64,000 bases of DNA, from positions 96,785,474 to 96,849,473 of the forward strand of contig OZ038384.1 of NCBI GenBank assembly GCA_964036045.1. The letters are read 5' to 3'. Each line of letters starts with the position of its first letter. Position 1 is the stretch's first letter. The stretch comes from Eutreptiella sp. 'Long Island Sound 2002' (taxonomy: Eukaryota > Euglenozoa > Euglenophyceae > Eutreptiales > Eutreptiaceae). Below, piece by piece: positions 21,016 to 32,830 of this stretch. The notes under the pieces were generated by a model. That model saw nothing but the letters and a program-made list of their open reading frames with translations. It was not told where the DNA came from and made no database searches. Both the position numbers and the translations under genes were made by a program.

Positions 21016-24000
21016 GGTAATGGATGAGACGCTGCATGTGTTCCCTGGCGGTGGGGTCGGTGAGTTGTTCCGCGTGTGTTAGCAGGAGGTGTTTGCGGTG
21101 TACCATTTGGGCCGCTGCTCTGCGGACCGCTTCTAGCTGGAGGTGTGCTGCTGCCTCCATGGGGCTTTCCGTGTGTTTGCTGAGGTGTCGGTGCAGGGCC
21201 TGTGTCACTGCCCCTCTCATGGTGGCTTCTTTGATCAGGGGGTCCCGGAAGAGGTGTTCGGTGGCCTGGTGTGCGTGGCTGTGGGCTGGCCATCCTTCGT
21301 GTTGTCGCAGGGTTTCCGCCGGGGACCAGCCCACTAGGGTGTCCCTGTCTGTATGGAGGGGGCATTTCTTGAAGTGTTCCCAGTCCTCCGGGGTGGTGTG
21401 GTCGCATGGGCAACGGGTGTGTTCGTCGGGGACGTGGATGTGCTTGCGGGCGAGCCATCTGGCGACCCTGGTGAGGAAAGGCAGTTGCTCCCTGAGGAGC
21501 TGGATGCGTCGTTTCTGGAGGTGGGCTGGGACGTTTGCTGGGCGGAGCGCTGAGTGGTAGAGGGGGACTTGCAGTCTGTCCTGGAGCTCCTGGATGTGCG
21601 CCCGGCTGTCTGCGTCGCCGAGCACGCGGGCGAGATGTTGGACGGGGTTGGGGTAGTCGTACGCTCTGTCGTGGGAGGAATAGGGGGCGTCCTCTGGTAC
21701 CCAGTCCGGGGTCTGATGGGGCTCGGGTACAGGGGGCACGTGTTGGAGGTGTGTGTGGTTGCGGCCGAGGTCAGGGATCCGGAGGGCTGGTAGGTGTGTT
21801 GTGCGCTGGTGTACTGCCTGGTTGTCGACCTTACCATTTCCGTATTGGTGCCTGTGGGACTCTTGTTTCACGATGTGGAGTTGGACGTAGGGGGGAAGGC
21901 TGCGCAGGGCTTTCCAGAGTAGCAGTGCCTGGGTGCCAAGGCTCGTCGCGGTTGCTTTGTGAAGTGGTTGTCTTGCTATGCGGAGGAGCAGGTGCGTGTC
22001 GACAGTGGCGTCTACCACGAACCAGACCCGGACGATGTGCGGGGAGTGGGCGGGTAGGTGGGCCGCGACCTCGGTGATGGCGTCAGCCATGGCCCCTAGC
22101 TCCCCGTGGGAAGAGGCCCCATAGGTGGTGTGGCCCGTGTGGTGGTCCATGTGGTAGTGTCCCCCGGTGTGGGTTAGCTGCAGGGTGGCCCCCCCGGTGA
22201 TGGGCGTGAGGGCGGATTCGCCTGAGGCGTCGGTGAAGAAGAGCCGGTCCGCCGGTGATGGTTGTGGGAGGCGGCATGGGTTCATGGGCAGGTAGGCGTA
22301 TATGGCAAGGCCCGTGGCGAGGTGGGCTACGGGGGTTGTGGGCTGTAGGATGGGGGTGGCGTACACCCCTATTCCTTTGGAGATGATGTGCTTCGCTTGG
22401 GGGGACAGGGCTATGAGTCCCTGCTCCGGCTGTCCTTGTGTGAGGTAGGAGTAGATGTAGTGGAGGATGTAGGCTGTGTCGGGGTTTAGGTCGTGGCATG
22501 TGAGGGTTTGTGTTCGGTGCTCCGGTGTGTGGCAGGAGTGGTGGAGTGGATAGTAGGGGTGCTCGTGCTTGCCCGTTCTGCCTGGCTCGTACATGCTGTA
22601 ACGGATGGGGACCCCTGCCGGGTCGGGGCGGGGGCATGTGGGTGTAGTGGTGAAGAGCCATTTGGGCGCGTGGTCGGGGTTCCATGCTACCGTGGGGTTA
22701 GTGTCGGTGCGGTGGAACCATGGGGCTATCCATGCGTAGGCCTGTGGTGGTAGGTGGGTCGTGGGGTGGGTGTGGTGGCGTGCTATGAGGTGTAGTACGG
22801 GCCATGGTGTGGTTGGTGCCTCGGGGTGACAGGCCCAACATGTGCGTGGCATGCTCTGGTAATCTTGGGGGACCTTTGGTAGGTCTCGGGCGGTCATGTG
22901 GTGTTTCGGTATGCGCCATTTTGCCCCGTGGTGGATGACGGTGGCCTGCGTGGGTTTGGCTTCATTCGGGGCCAGTAGCAGGGTTAGTGGTGGGACTGGG
23001 CCCGTTACTGGGGGGACGGGTTCGTGTTTCGATCCGGTGGGTGCGTAGGGCGGTGTCGCTGGGATGGGTCGCGGGTGTTGCTTTGTGAATTCTCGGTAGG
23101 CCGTGCGCATGTCTTTGCTGCCCGGTAGAGTGTGTCCCGCTGCTTGTGCCGTCTGTGTGAGGTACTGGTGGAAGAGGCGGTATTGTGGCCATTCGGGAAG
23201 CTGTAGAAAGGGGGTGTGGTGTGCCCCGCTGTGGTGCAGGACTCGCATTTGGGGGAGGGTGACGTATACTACGGTGATGGAGGCCCCGACAAGGTCTATG
23301 GTGTGGATGGTGCCCTTGGGGTGGTGGTGGAGGTCCCCGCAGAGGACCGCTAGTGGCCCTTTCTCTGGGCACGTGTGGTTGGTGAGTATGGCGTGGTGTG
23401 GGGATGGGAGCAGAAGCTGCAGGTGGTTCCACAGGCGCGTGTTCATGTTGGTGGGCATGCCCGTCTGGTGGAGTACCCAGCGCGGGCATGTGTTGCGGGC
23501 CCGTTGTGCGGCATGGAGGCGGATGGCGGTGACCTCGCGGACCTCCGGTGAGTGGTTGTGGGTCATGCGGTGAAGGAGGAGGGCGGTGTGTCTGGTATAG
23601 GCCGCTTTCACCTCGTCCCCTATGGCGTCTCCATAGTGGGGCCATGCCGCTCGGATGGCGCGGGTGGGTATGGAGGTGGGCCAGCCCCCGTGTGCTGCCC
23701 ATGCCTTGGTCACGGCGCGTGTGGCCGGCTGGAGGGCGGTGGTGGGGTGTGTTAGGTGGAGTGCTTGGAAGCCTATGGAGGCGTTCAAGACCCCGGTGAG
23801 GTAGTACGCCAGGCTCTGGTGGGACAGGGAGAGGGCCTTGGTGGTCGGGGACGCATATCTGGGGAGATGGGCGAGGTGTGACTGCAACTTGGGAGGGAGG
23901 GGCTGGCGTCTTCAGGGTTGGCGGCCTGGACTACCCCCAGGTGGGTGGTGGTCGTCACGACTTGCATGGGGGGCCCTTGTGGCCCTAGGGTGGGAGGTGT

Positions 24001-26337
24001 GGCAGACCCCTTGATCATGGCCACTGACTTTGTGGGGTGGACGATGAGGTTGTTGTGGGAGAGGTAGGAGACGGTCACGTCCAGTAAGTCGTTGGCCTGT
24101 TGGGTGACCGTTGGTCCGGGGTCCGGGGCATGGGGGTCGTGTGGGGTGTGCGCGACGGTGAGGTTGGTGTCGTCCGCAAAGCCGACCAGGGGGGAGAGGA
24201 GGGGGTAGGGTGCGTAGGCCGGGTAATCCTGCTCGATTGCGAGGGCCAGGGGGAGCGTCACTAGAAGGTACAGGAAGGGGCCCTCTGCTCCCCCTTGGGG
24301 GACCCCGCTGCCTGGCTCCAGGAAGGGGGTGAAGCCTGCTCCTGTGCGGACCGTGTATTTGCGGGTGCGGATGTAGTCGGAGGTGAAGTTGTAGAAGGGG
24401 AGGCGTAGGCGTTTCCACACCGCTTCTAGAAGGAGCCAGGGGGTGTTCGGGAAGGCTCCCTTGACGTCGAGGGAGGCGATGATGAGGTCCACCGGGTCCA
24501 TGTTCGCGATGGTGTCCTGGAGGAAGATGGCCTCGTGTGGGGAGCGGCCTGGGATGGCCCCCCAGAGGCTTGCTGGTATGTGGGGGTCCAGGTGGGGGCG
24601 GATGCGGCGCAGGAGGATGGTCCAGACGATTTTGACCTCCGTGACCGCACAGACTATGGGGCGCCAGTTGTCCGGGTTCGCCCAGTCCCCTTTTTTGTAG
24701 AGGGGGCGGACAACGTTTGCCCAGTCTGGTGGCAGGGGGGTCCGCCCCGTGACGATGTCCCAGAGGCGGTGGGCGAGGACGCGGAGGAGGTGGGCGGGGA
24801 GGTGGTAGTATGCCTCTGCAAGGAGGCCGTCGTAGCCTGGGGTTTTGTGTTGCCGGAGACTGTGGATGGCCTTCCGGACTTCGTGGATGGTGAAGGGGCG
24901 TTTTTCCAGGTGCCTCCTCTGGGCGTGGTTGAAGACCCGAGGGAGGCGGTCGATTTTGGCCTGGGTGTCCGGGTCCAGTGTGTCTTGGGTGGGGGTGTGT
25001 TGCCGGAGGAAGCTGTCTTGGGTGGCTTGGAGCACTGTGGCTGGGTCGTTGGTGAGGGAGCCGTCCTCCTGCCGGACCGTGGTGATGGTGCGGTGGCCGG
25101 TATCGGTCATGGCGTCGTTGAGGTGGCGAATGGCCTTGTAGGGGAGTTCGTGTTGCGCATACCGTTCGTGTTCCTGGGCGATGCGCTGTTGCCTGTGGAT
25201 GTGCCACCGCTGCAGGTCCGCCCTGATTTGGGCTATCTGTGTCCTGCAGTGGTGTATCTGGCGGCGGGTTTGGGGGGTGTCGGTGTGAAGGAGGGTCGCC
25301 AGTTGTTGCTTCGCATGCCAGAGGTCATGGAGCATGTCCCCCAGGGCCGTGGGTGGTTGGTCGTCGTCTGTGTGGGGGTGTTGCTGGAAGCCGCAGGCGA
25401 CGGCGGCCGTGCGCATGGCTGTGAGTAGGTCGGTGGGGTCTGGTTGGATGCGCCGGGCGCGGTCTATGGCCCTGTGATATTGGGACCAGGCATGCTTGTC
25501 ATGCAGCGGGGGCATCTTCAGGGGGGGTGGTAGGCCTTGGTCCGCATCTTCTGGGGGGCTGGGGGGAAGGTTGGGGATGGTGAGGCGGATGTGCAGGGGG
25601 CTGTGGCCTGTGGGTCCCAGCGGGAGGGGTCCATATCGGGCCTCCGCTCGGATGATGGTGGTGGGGTCGCCATAGCATACGTCGATGCGGGATGGGGCGG
25701 CATCCCTTTGGTGGGGGAAGTGGGATGGTTGGCCTTCGAGGCTGGCTGTTAGGTCCACGAGCCCCAGCATTTCGATGGTGTCGCGGACTGCTTGGTCCTG
25801 GGGTGTGGCCTGACCTCCTCGGTCCGCTGGGGTGGGGGCGGCGTTCATGTCGCCGATGATGACTGTGGGGGCGAGCATGGCCATTTGGCGGTACGCCTCG
25901 GCCAGGGCCTGGAGGAAGGGTTCTGTGGCTTCGCCGAAGGGGACGTGGGTGTTGATGACGTTGAGTTGCCATCCGTCCCCGACGACCTCATAGACACCTA
26001 GCCTCCCTGGGACGCTGAGGTGGTGGACGAGGTGGACGTGGATGCCGGTTTGGGCGTATAGGGGGGTCCCCTTGTGCCAGTAGCATTTGTACGCTTTCTG
26101 GTCCGGGGTATATATGGGGGTGGTTTCTGGGGGGTCGTCGCGCTGTAGGCCTTGTTCCTGGAAGGTGAGGAGGTGGGGGACCCACCCCGGCCCCTGTGCC
26201 ATCGGGAGCACTTGGAGGGCGGTTGTGGCGTCCTTGGAGTATGTGACGGCCGGTTGGTTGAGGTCGAGGAGGTTGACGGTGGCCTCGGTGGGGGCGGGCC
26301 GGGGCTGTGGAGGCTTGTGCCCTCGGCCCTTGCCCCG
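20987..26337 (-). CDS. LINE ORF2: APE endonuclease, reverse transcriptase, RNase H
   Basis: This frame directly follows the UGA ending ORF1. An APE-type endonuclease comes first: DLNQ, FQEQGL (catalytic Glu), NVINTHVPF, IIGDMNAAP, SRIDVCYGD and TGHSPL, so the target-nicking motifs are intact. Next is a non-LTR RT: RPLYKKGDWANPDNWRPI, IASLDVKGAFPNTP (motif A), SGVPQGGAEGPFLY (motif B) and GFADD (Asp codons at 24169-24174). After a frame change near 23900 come RNase H (FFTDASG, HGELGAM, FVVDATVD, GNGKVDNQA) and a C-terminal Cys/His motif (CPCDH ... H-x3-C). The frame change fits loss of one C in the run after GAC GCC AG, or a -1 shift there. No ATG precedes endonuclease motif I; the first (26202) lies inside the domain, so readthrough from ORF1 is the most natural way to make it. 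Confidence 0.88.
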
Positions 26338-26340
26338 TCA
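26296..26340 (-). promoter_or_regulatory. Candidate stop-codon readthrough signal: UGA-CGG, 8-nt spacer, stem-loop
   Basis: ORF1 ends at TGA 26338-26340 and ORF2 continues in the same frame. The stop is followed by CGG, then spacer CGGGGCAA, then GGGCCGAGGGC pairing with GCCCCGGCCC: ten base pairs, one bulged A, a 13-nt loop. UGA-CGG plus a stem-loop about 8 nt downstream is the recognised type II readthrough arrangement of several plant RNA viruses. Here it would yield an ORF1-endonuclease-RT fusion at low level. The sequence elements are visible; function is inferred. Confidence 0.7.
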
Positions 26341-28091
26341 GGGAGGGGGACTGGGGGTTGGGGACTTTTTGCCGGTTTGTGGGCGTTTGGGTAGGCGCGG
26401 CGGAGGGAGGCCTTGGCTCCACTCCGGGGGGAGCTCCCCAGTGTATTTGGTGCCTGTGTGGGCCTTGTTCTCTTCGGTGCAGAGCCGGATGGGGTGGGCG
26501 CTGGTGAGTTCCAGGTTGTCGCCGAGTGGTTTGTCCGGGGCGCTGTTGCCTTGGTCTAGCTCCTTTTGGCGGTGCCAGATCACCCGGATCTGTGGCCCCC
26601 CGTTGTCCCCCGGTCCCTTGAGGCGGTACTGGATCGTGCCCTCACACCAGATCCAGTCGCCTGTGTGGTCGTTGCGGAAGGGCTGTTGGACCTTCGCACC
26701 TTTTTCGAACCCTGGGTACGCTTTGGGCGGGGGCTGTGCTGGTGGCGGGAGGGAGGATGATGAGGATGCCTGGTCCGGGTGGGGCGGTGGTAGTGGTGGG
26801 AGGGAGGATGACGAGGATGCTTGGTCTGGGTTCGCCGGGTGGGTCGGGTGGGATGCGGGGGGTCGGGAGGTTGCTGCTTTTCCGGCTTGGCTGGGGGCGG
26901 GTGCGCCCCTTTGTCGTCTCGTTCGCTTGGGTGGGACTGGAGGTGGCGGGGCTGGGGGGGCATGGGGTTTGAAGAAGGGGTGCGTTGCTTGCTGGTCTGG
27001 ATCCCTCAGTGAGGGTTCTGCCGGTGTTTGCATTTTCGCTTTCGCGTGGCTGCGTATGATGTCGGCGAGCTTGCGCACGGTCTCCGGGGGATCTGTTGGC
27101 CATGGCAGTGCGGCGGGGCTGTCGTCGAAGGGGTGGTGTAGGTGGTAGTTCCTCATGGCCTTGGCCTGCCTGACCCAGGCCTCTGTGGGTTCCGGTGTGT
27201 CCGGGCCGTTGGGGGAGCCTTGAGCCCAGTAGAGTGCTGTGTGGAGGGCTTCCCAGGGGGCGCCTTCGCGGCCTGTGAGGGTGGTGGCTTGGAGGAGTCG
27301 CTGCTGGCCCCGTGGGGGGTCTTCCGGGTCCATTTCCGGGGTATAGGCCTGGGCCGCCATGAGGACTCCGTGTGCCCAGTGGAGGACCCACCATTGGGTG
27401 TCCGCTTTGAGGATGTGGATGGCGGGTTGTTGGGGGGGGGTGTCCAGGGTGTCCCATGATGCGATGGCTAGTGGTATCCTGGAGGGGTGGAGGTGTGGGG
27501 GGGCCTTGCCGCTTAGGAGTTGATCGATGTGGAAGGGGGTGACGGGATCGTTGGGGCCTTGGGGCGGTGGAGGCATTGCTGGGATGGTTGTGGGGTCCCA
27601 GTGGCGTTCGTGGGCGGCGAGGGTGTACAGGGCGGCGGTGATGATGTGGTGGGCTTGGCCCTCCAGGACGATGTGGCGCTCCGTGCCGAAGTCCTTTGGT
27701 AGGTGGGCTGCGGGGTGGAGGGTGATGTGGGCCAGGGCGCGTTGGTGGGCCTTTTTTCCCCCGCCTGGGGCCTGTGTCCGTTTGTCCCCCGGGATGTGTT
27801 GGTGTTGGTGTTTTGGTGGGGGTGGTCCCAGGGCGAGGGATTCCACACCGTGGAGGGGGATGGCGTGTTCCCTGGACCTGTTGGGCAGGATGTATATGCC
27901 CGGGTCTCCCGGTACGGTGCCCAGGTACATGTTGCCCGTGATGGTGGGGGCCGGCAGCGGTTGGCGCAGGGGCGAGGTGCATGGGGTGGAGCAGGGCGGG
28001 TCATGGTGCTCACACCGGGGGTGGTCGATGCCGTACGGGGTGACGTGTACGGCGAAGGGTCCAACGGCGCGCTGGAGTTTGTGGGGTTGGA
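26338..28091 (-). CDS. LINE ORF1, C-terminal part
   Basis: The frame is open from the inner-insertion junction at 28091 to TGA 26338, about 584 codons. A globular part (HITLHPAAHLPKDFG, HIVLEGQAHHII, then WWVLHWAHGVLMAAQ) precedes a Pro/Ser-rich linker with two QASSSSSLPP repeats (about 26.73-26.83 kb). The end is a compact segment (PGFEKGAKVQQPF, DWIWCEGTIQYRL, IRVIWHRQKEL) that looks like a small beta-barrel, perhaps Tudor/SH3-like. Residues 5' of HKLQRAVGPFAVHV are absent on this side because 28092 onward is inserted DNA; the matching N-terminal part is at 33143-36366. LINE ORF1 proteins usually bind the element RNA. No zinc knuckle or RRM was recognised. Confidence 0.75.
27229..28091 (-). 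repeat. 863-bp direct repeat flanking the inner insertion, left copy
   Basis: Matches 33143-34006 with two substitutions and one G-run length difference. Similarity ends abruptly at 27229 and 28091, where each side continues into different sequence. Either an unusually long target duplication or a recombination/assembly duplication. Confidence 0.88.
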
Positions 28092-28112
28092 GGTTTGACG
28101 TTTGAGGTTTGA
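28092..28112 (-). repeat. Heptamer 3' tail of the inner insertion
   Basis: Three near-identical 7-bp units at the exact insertion boundary (minus strand TCAAACC, TCAAACG, TCAAACC), preceded by AAAA. This parallels the ACCT repeat at the 3' end of the outer LINE. Confidence 0.65.
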
Positions 28113-28954
28113 TTTTGCGGGTACTAGACACCTTTCGGCCCCGGGGGGCCACCTGGTCGGGCCAGGTGATATCCTCCCCACCGGGTCCTAGTGGGGGGCC
28201 CTCCAAGACGCACCTCCTGCCTGGTGGCGGAGTCCCCCGGGTTCACAGAGCTCGGAGCCCCGTCCTTCCCCGGCGTCCCCGTTTCGCCACTCCTCGGTCA
28301 GTGCATCAATTCGCAGCCGTGGCTGCGGGCGCTTACCCACTGCGTCGCCCCCCTAATGCGTGGTCGCCCGGGGCGCCGGCGCCGCGGGGCCCGTGCTACT
28401 GGCTTGTCGCCAGTGGGACCCCCTTGGGCTGGCGCGGAGGCTGCCTAGCCTAGGGGTTGGGGCGTGGCGCTGTGCGCCACTACTGCCTTGGCGGGTGCAG
28501 TGTCCCGTCTGTGTGTGCGCGGCGCTCGCGGCCGGTTCGGGGGGGGTTCGGGCCGGTACCTGGTGTTGTGTGTCTCCTTTTTCCCCCTTCCCGCCCCGCG
28601 TGTTCCGCGCTGCGTGTGGCGGGCCGTCCCCTCCGGGTGTCCCTTACCCTCGCTCGCTGGTACGCCATTCCATGCGGTCTGTGCGTTCCGCGCGCTCGGT
28701 CCGGTTGCCCTTCCGGTTGTCCCCGCGTGTCCTTTTCGTGTGTGTGCGCTCGCGCTCTCGCGGTGTCCGCTCCCCCCCCCGCTGGGTGGTGTGGCGCGCG
28801 CATCTCGCGTGGTCCCGGCACTGGGCGCTGGTAGGGCCGTTCCACTTGGTCCGTGCCCCTCCGCGTGTCCTGCCCCGGTCCCGTGCTCCGTTTGGCGTGC
28901 TTGGGGGGGGGCGGTCCGGTCCCGGTTCCCCCCTCCCTGGCTTGGGGTTGCGGG
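28113..28954 (-). other. GC-rich 3' domain of the inner insertion with strong hairpins
   Basis: No gene seen. Notable inverted repeats lie at 28137-28172: GGCCCC/GGGGCC, and ACCTGG-TCGGG-CCAGGT with a 6-bp stem. They may be the 3' RNA structure recognised by a LINE reverse transcriptase. Frames on both strands are open only because of GC content. Confidence 0.5.
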
Positions 28955-31345
28955 GGCGGCGGCCCCTGGCCGCCCGTCCTCTGGAGCGGGCAGCCAGGGT
29001 TCCGCGTCCCGCGTGTCCTGGGTGCGGTCGGTGCGGGCGTGGGATCTCCGCACCGGCCCCACAGCGTGAGCCCTCGCGGGCCGGTGTTGCTCGCTGTGGG
29101 GGTGGCGGAAGGGCGTCCCCGGGGGGGGTGCTTTCCACCTTTGTGAGGGGCGCCTGGTGTCAGGCGCTGTCCCTCCCCCGGCCGCCCGTCCTCTGGAGCG
29201 GGCTGCCAGGGTTCCGCGACCCGTGTGTCCCGGGTGCGGTCGATACGGGCGTGTGTACCCAGCACCGGCCCCCCAGCGTGCGCCCTTGCGGGCCGGCGTT
29301 GCTCGCTGTGGGGGTGGTGGAAGGGCGTCCCCGGGGGGGGTGCCTTCCACCGTTGTGAGGGGCGCCTGGTGTCAGGCGCTGTCCCTCCCCCGGCCGCCCG
29401 TCCTCTGGAGCGGGCAGCCAGGGTTCCGCGACCCGTGTGTTCCGGGTGCGGTCGATGCGGGCGTGTGGACCCAGCACCGGCCCCACAGCGTGCGCCCTTG
29501 CGGGCCGGCGTTGCTCGCTGTGGGGGTGGCGGAAGGGCGTCCCCGGGTGGGGTGCCTTCCACCGTGTTGTGAGGGGCGCCTGGTGTCAGGCGCTGTCCCT
29601 CCCCCGACCGCCCGTCCTCTGGAGCGGGCGGCCGGGGTTCCGCGACCCGTGTGTCCCGGGTGCGGTCGATGCGGGCGTGTGGACCCAGCACCGGCCCCAC
29701 AGCGTGCGCCCTTGCGGGCCGGCGTTGCTCGCTTTGGGGGTGGCGGAAGGTCGTCCCCGGGTGGGGTGCCTTCTACCGTGTTGTGAGGGGCGCCTGGTGT
29801 CAGGCGCTGTCCCTCCCCCGACCGCCCGTCCTCTGGAGCGGGCGGCCGGGGTTCCGCGACCCGTGTGTCCCGGGTGCGGTCGATGCGGGCGTGTGGACCC
29901 TGCACCGGCCCCACAGCGTGCGCCCTTGCGGGCCGGCGTTGCTCGCTGTGGGGCCGGCGGAAGAGCGTCCCCGGGGGGGGTGCCTTCCACCGTTGTGAGG
30001 GGCGCCTGGTGTCAGGCGCTGTCCCTTCCCCGACCGCCCGTCCTCTGGAGCGGGCGGCCGGGGTTCCGCGACCCGTGTGTCCCGGGTGCGGTCGATGCGG
30101 GCGTGTGGACCCAGCACCGGCCCCACAGCGTGCGCCCTTGCGGGCCGGCGTTGCTCGCTGTGGGGGTGGCGGAAGGGCGTCCCCGGGTGGGGTGCCTTCT
30201 ACCGTGTTGTGAGGGGCGCCTGGTGTCAGGCGCTGTCCCTCCCCCGACCGCCCGTCCTCTGGAGCGGGCGGCCGGGGTTCCGCGACCCGTGTGTCCCGGG
30301 TGCGGTCGATGCGGGCGTGTGGACCCTGCACCGGCCCCACAGCGTGCGCCCTTGCGGGCCGGCGTTGCTCGCTTTGGGGGTGGCGGAAGGGCGTCCCCGG
30401 GGGGGGTGCCTTCCACCGTTGTGTGGGGCGCCTGGTGTCAGGCGCTGTCCCTCCCCCGGCCGCCCGTCCTCTGGAGCGGGCAGCCAGGGTTCCGCGACCC
30501 GTGTGTCCCGGGTGCGGTCGATGCGGGCGTGTGGACCCTGCACCGGCCCCACAGCATGCGCCCTTGCGGGCCGGCGTTGCTCGCTGTGGGGGTGGCGGAA
30601 GGGCGTCCCCGGGGGGGGGTCTCTTCCGCCGTTGTGAGGGGCGCCTGGTGTCAGGCGCTGTCCCTCCCCCGGCCGCCCGTCCTCTGGAGCGGGCAGCCAG
30701 GGTTCCGCAACCCGTGTGTCCCGGGTGCGGCCGATGCGGGCGTGTGGACCCTGCACCGGCCCCACAGCGTGCGCCCTTGCGGGCCGGCGTTGCTCGCTGT
30801 GGGGGTGGCGGAAGGGCGTCCCCGGGGGGGGGTCTCTTCCGCCGTTGTGAGGGGCGCCTGGTGTCAGGCGCTGTCCCTCCCCCGGCCGCCCGTCCTCTGG
30901 AGCGGGCAGCCAGGGTTCCGCAACCCGTGTGTCCCGGGTGCGGCCGATGCGGGCGTGTGGACCCTGCACCGGCCCCACAGCGTGCGCCCTTGCGGGCCGG
31001 CGTTGCTCGCTGTGGGGGTGGCGGAAGGGCGTCCCCGGGGGGGGGTCTCTTCCGCCGTTGTGAGGGGCGCCTGGTGTCAGGCGCTGTCCCTCCCCCGGCC
31101 GCCCGTCCTCTGGAGCGGGCAGCCAGGGTTCCGCTACCCGTGTGTCCCGGGTGCGGTCGATGCGGGCGTGTGGACCCTGCACCAGCCCCACAGCGTGCGC
31201 CCTTGCGGGCCGGCGTTGCTCGCTGTGGGGGTGGCGGAAGGGCATCCCCGGGGGGGGTGCCTTCCGCCGTTGTGAGGGGCGCCTGGTGTCAGGCGCTGTC
31301 CCTCCCCCGGCCGCCCGTCCTCTGGAGCGGGCAGCCCGGGTTCCG
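28955..31345. repeat. Array of about 11 tandem 213-bp repeats
   Basis: Units of 212-214 bp recur from 28955 to 31345, tracked by the phrase GTGAGGGGCGCCTGGTGTC. Each unit carries GCGCCTG-GTGT-CAGGCGC, a perfect 7-bp stem with a 4-nt loop. Neighbouring units differ at a few sites (for example GGCGGCCGGGG versus GGCAGCCAGGG), and variants cluster along the array. The long frames through the array are reading-frame artefacts of a unit length near a multiple of three. Confidence 0.92.
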
Positions 31346-32830
31346 GTGTGCGTGTGTGTTCGTGTGCGTGCTCTGCTTGGCCGGGTCGGGCGGGCCGGCC
31401 TCCCGGGCGCGTTCTGGTGCGCCTCACCTTTTCCTTTGGCCGCTTTGTCTTTCTGCTTTGCTTGGCCCCCTCCGGGCTGGGGTTGCCCCCCTCTCTCTCA
31501 CTGCTGCTGCCTCTCCTCGTTGCCCTGGCGCTTTGTTTTTTTTTTTTTTTTTTTTTTTTTTCCCTCCCATGCCTGGTTGGTTGGTGTCTCCCGCTTGGCC
31601 GTTGGCTGCTCGTTGGTGGCTGCTCCCCCGCCCCCCTCCCCTTGTTTGTCCCGCGGTTTTTGTCGCTCCCGCTTGGTGCCTGGGTGTTGTTTTTTTTTTT
31701 TTTTTTTTTTCCTCGGGTTCTTCTTTCTCTGTGCGCCCCCGTTGTCTCCGGCTTTCTCTGGTTTCCGGCCCCGGTTGCCTTGGGCCCCGGCGCTTGCGTT
31801 GTTTGCTTTGTTGACCTGCCGCTTCTCGGCTCTCCTTGCGCTTGTTCCTCTTTCGTGCTTTCCGCCTGGCTGTTGGCTGCTCCCTCGTGGTTGCTGCCCC
31901 CCCCCCCCCCCCTTTTGTTTCTCCCGGTTTCCGTCGCCGCCGCTCGGTGCTGCGTGCCGTGTTGTGCTGTGCGTGGCTGGGTGCTGCGCTGCGCCGCGCT
32001 GCTGCGCGTTGTGTCGCCCGGTGGTGTGCTGTCCTGTGCTGTGTTGCGCTCGTTTGGTGCCGCTGCTTGTTGCGCCGTGCCCTCTGGCGCTGCCCGTCGC
32101 CCTGGGGCCCTGTGCTCCGCGGCGCTGTGTTTTGCGGTGTTCCCCCGCGCTGTGTGCTCTGTGCTGCGTGTGTTTTGTCGTGGCGCGGTGGTGCGTGCTG
32201 TTGTTCGCCGCTCTGCTTTGTGCTGTGTGTGTCCCGGGGTGCTGTGCTGTGCGTTCCCTGTGCTCTCCGCTCTGCGCGGTGCTGTGCTTCGCTGTGCTGG
32301 TGCGCTCGCGTTGTGCTGTTCGTGTGGTGCGTGCTGTTGCCGGCGCTTGGTGCTGTGGTGCGCTGCTGTGTGTTGTGCTGTTTCCTGTGGTGTGCCGTGG
32401 TGCGGTGCTGGGTCTGTTGGCCCGTGGTTGTTTGCTGGTGGCGTGTTTCGGTGTCGGTGTCCCTGTTTGGCCGCGTGGTCTGCTTCCCTGTGGTTGGTGT
32501 GGTTTGCTGTGGTGCCCTGCTTTCCTGTGTCGTGTTCTGTGGTGCTGTGCTGTCGCGTGGTGCTGTGCTGTTGCTCTCTGCTGTCGTTTTGCGGTGCTGT
32601 TGGGGCTTGCTTTGCCCTTCTGTGGGCTGTCGCGCTGTGCTGTGTTGTGCTGTTGGTTGGCTGTGCTGTTTTTTGCCCGGTGGTGGTGTCTGCGCGCTGT
32701 GGTGCTCTTTCCCTCGTGCCCTGGTGCCGTGCTGCCGCGTGGTGCCGTGGTGTCCTGTCCTGTCGCCTTGTTGGGTTCGTTTCTTGCGTGGGTGTGGTTG
32801 TACCTACTTGAAAAACCGCTGCAAAATTTC

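Noticed and set aside
26338-28206. ORF1 starting at 28206
   Set aside because: The start codon is TTG and the first ~38 codons are the tail of the inner insertion read in frame by chance.
28445-31814. Long proline/cysteine-rich ORFs on both strands of the 213-bp array
   Set aside because: They exist in several frames at once, repeat with the DNA unit and have no domain. GC-rich, stop-poor repeats explain them.
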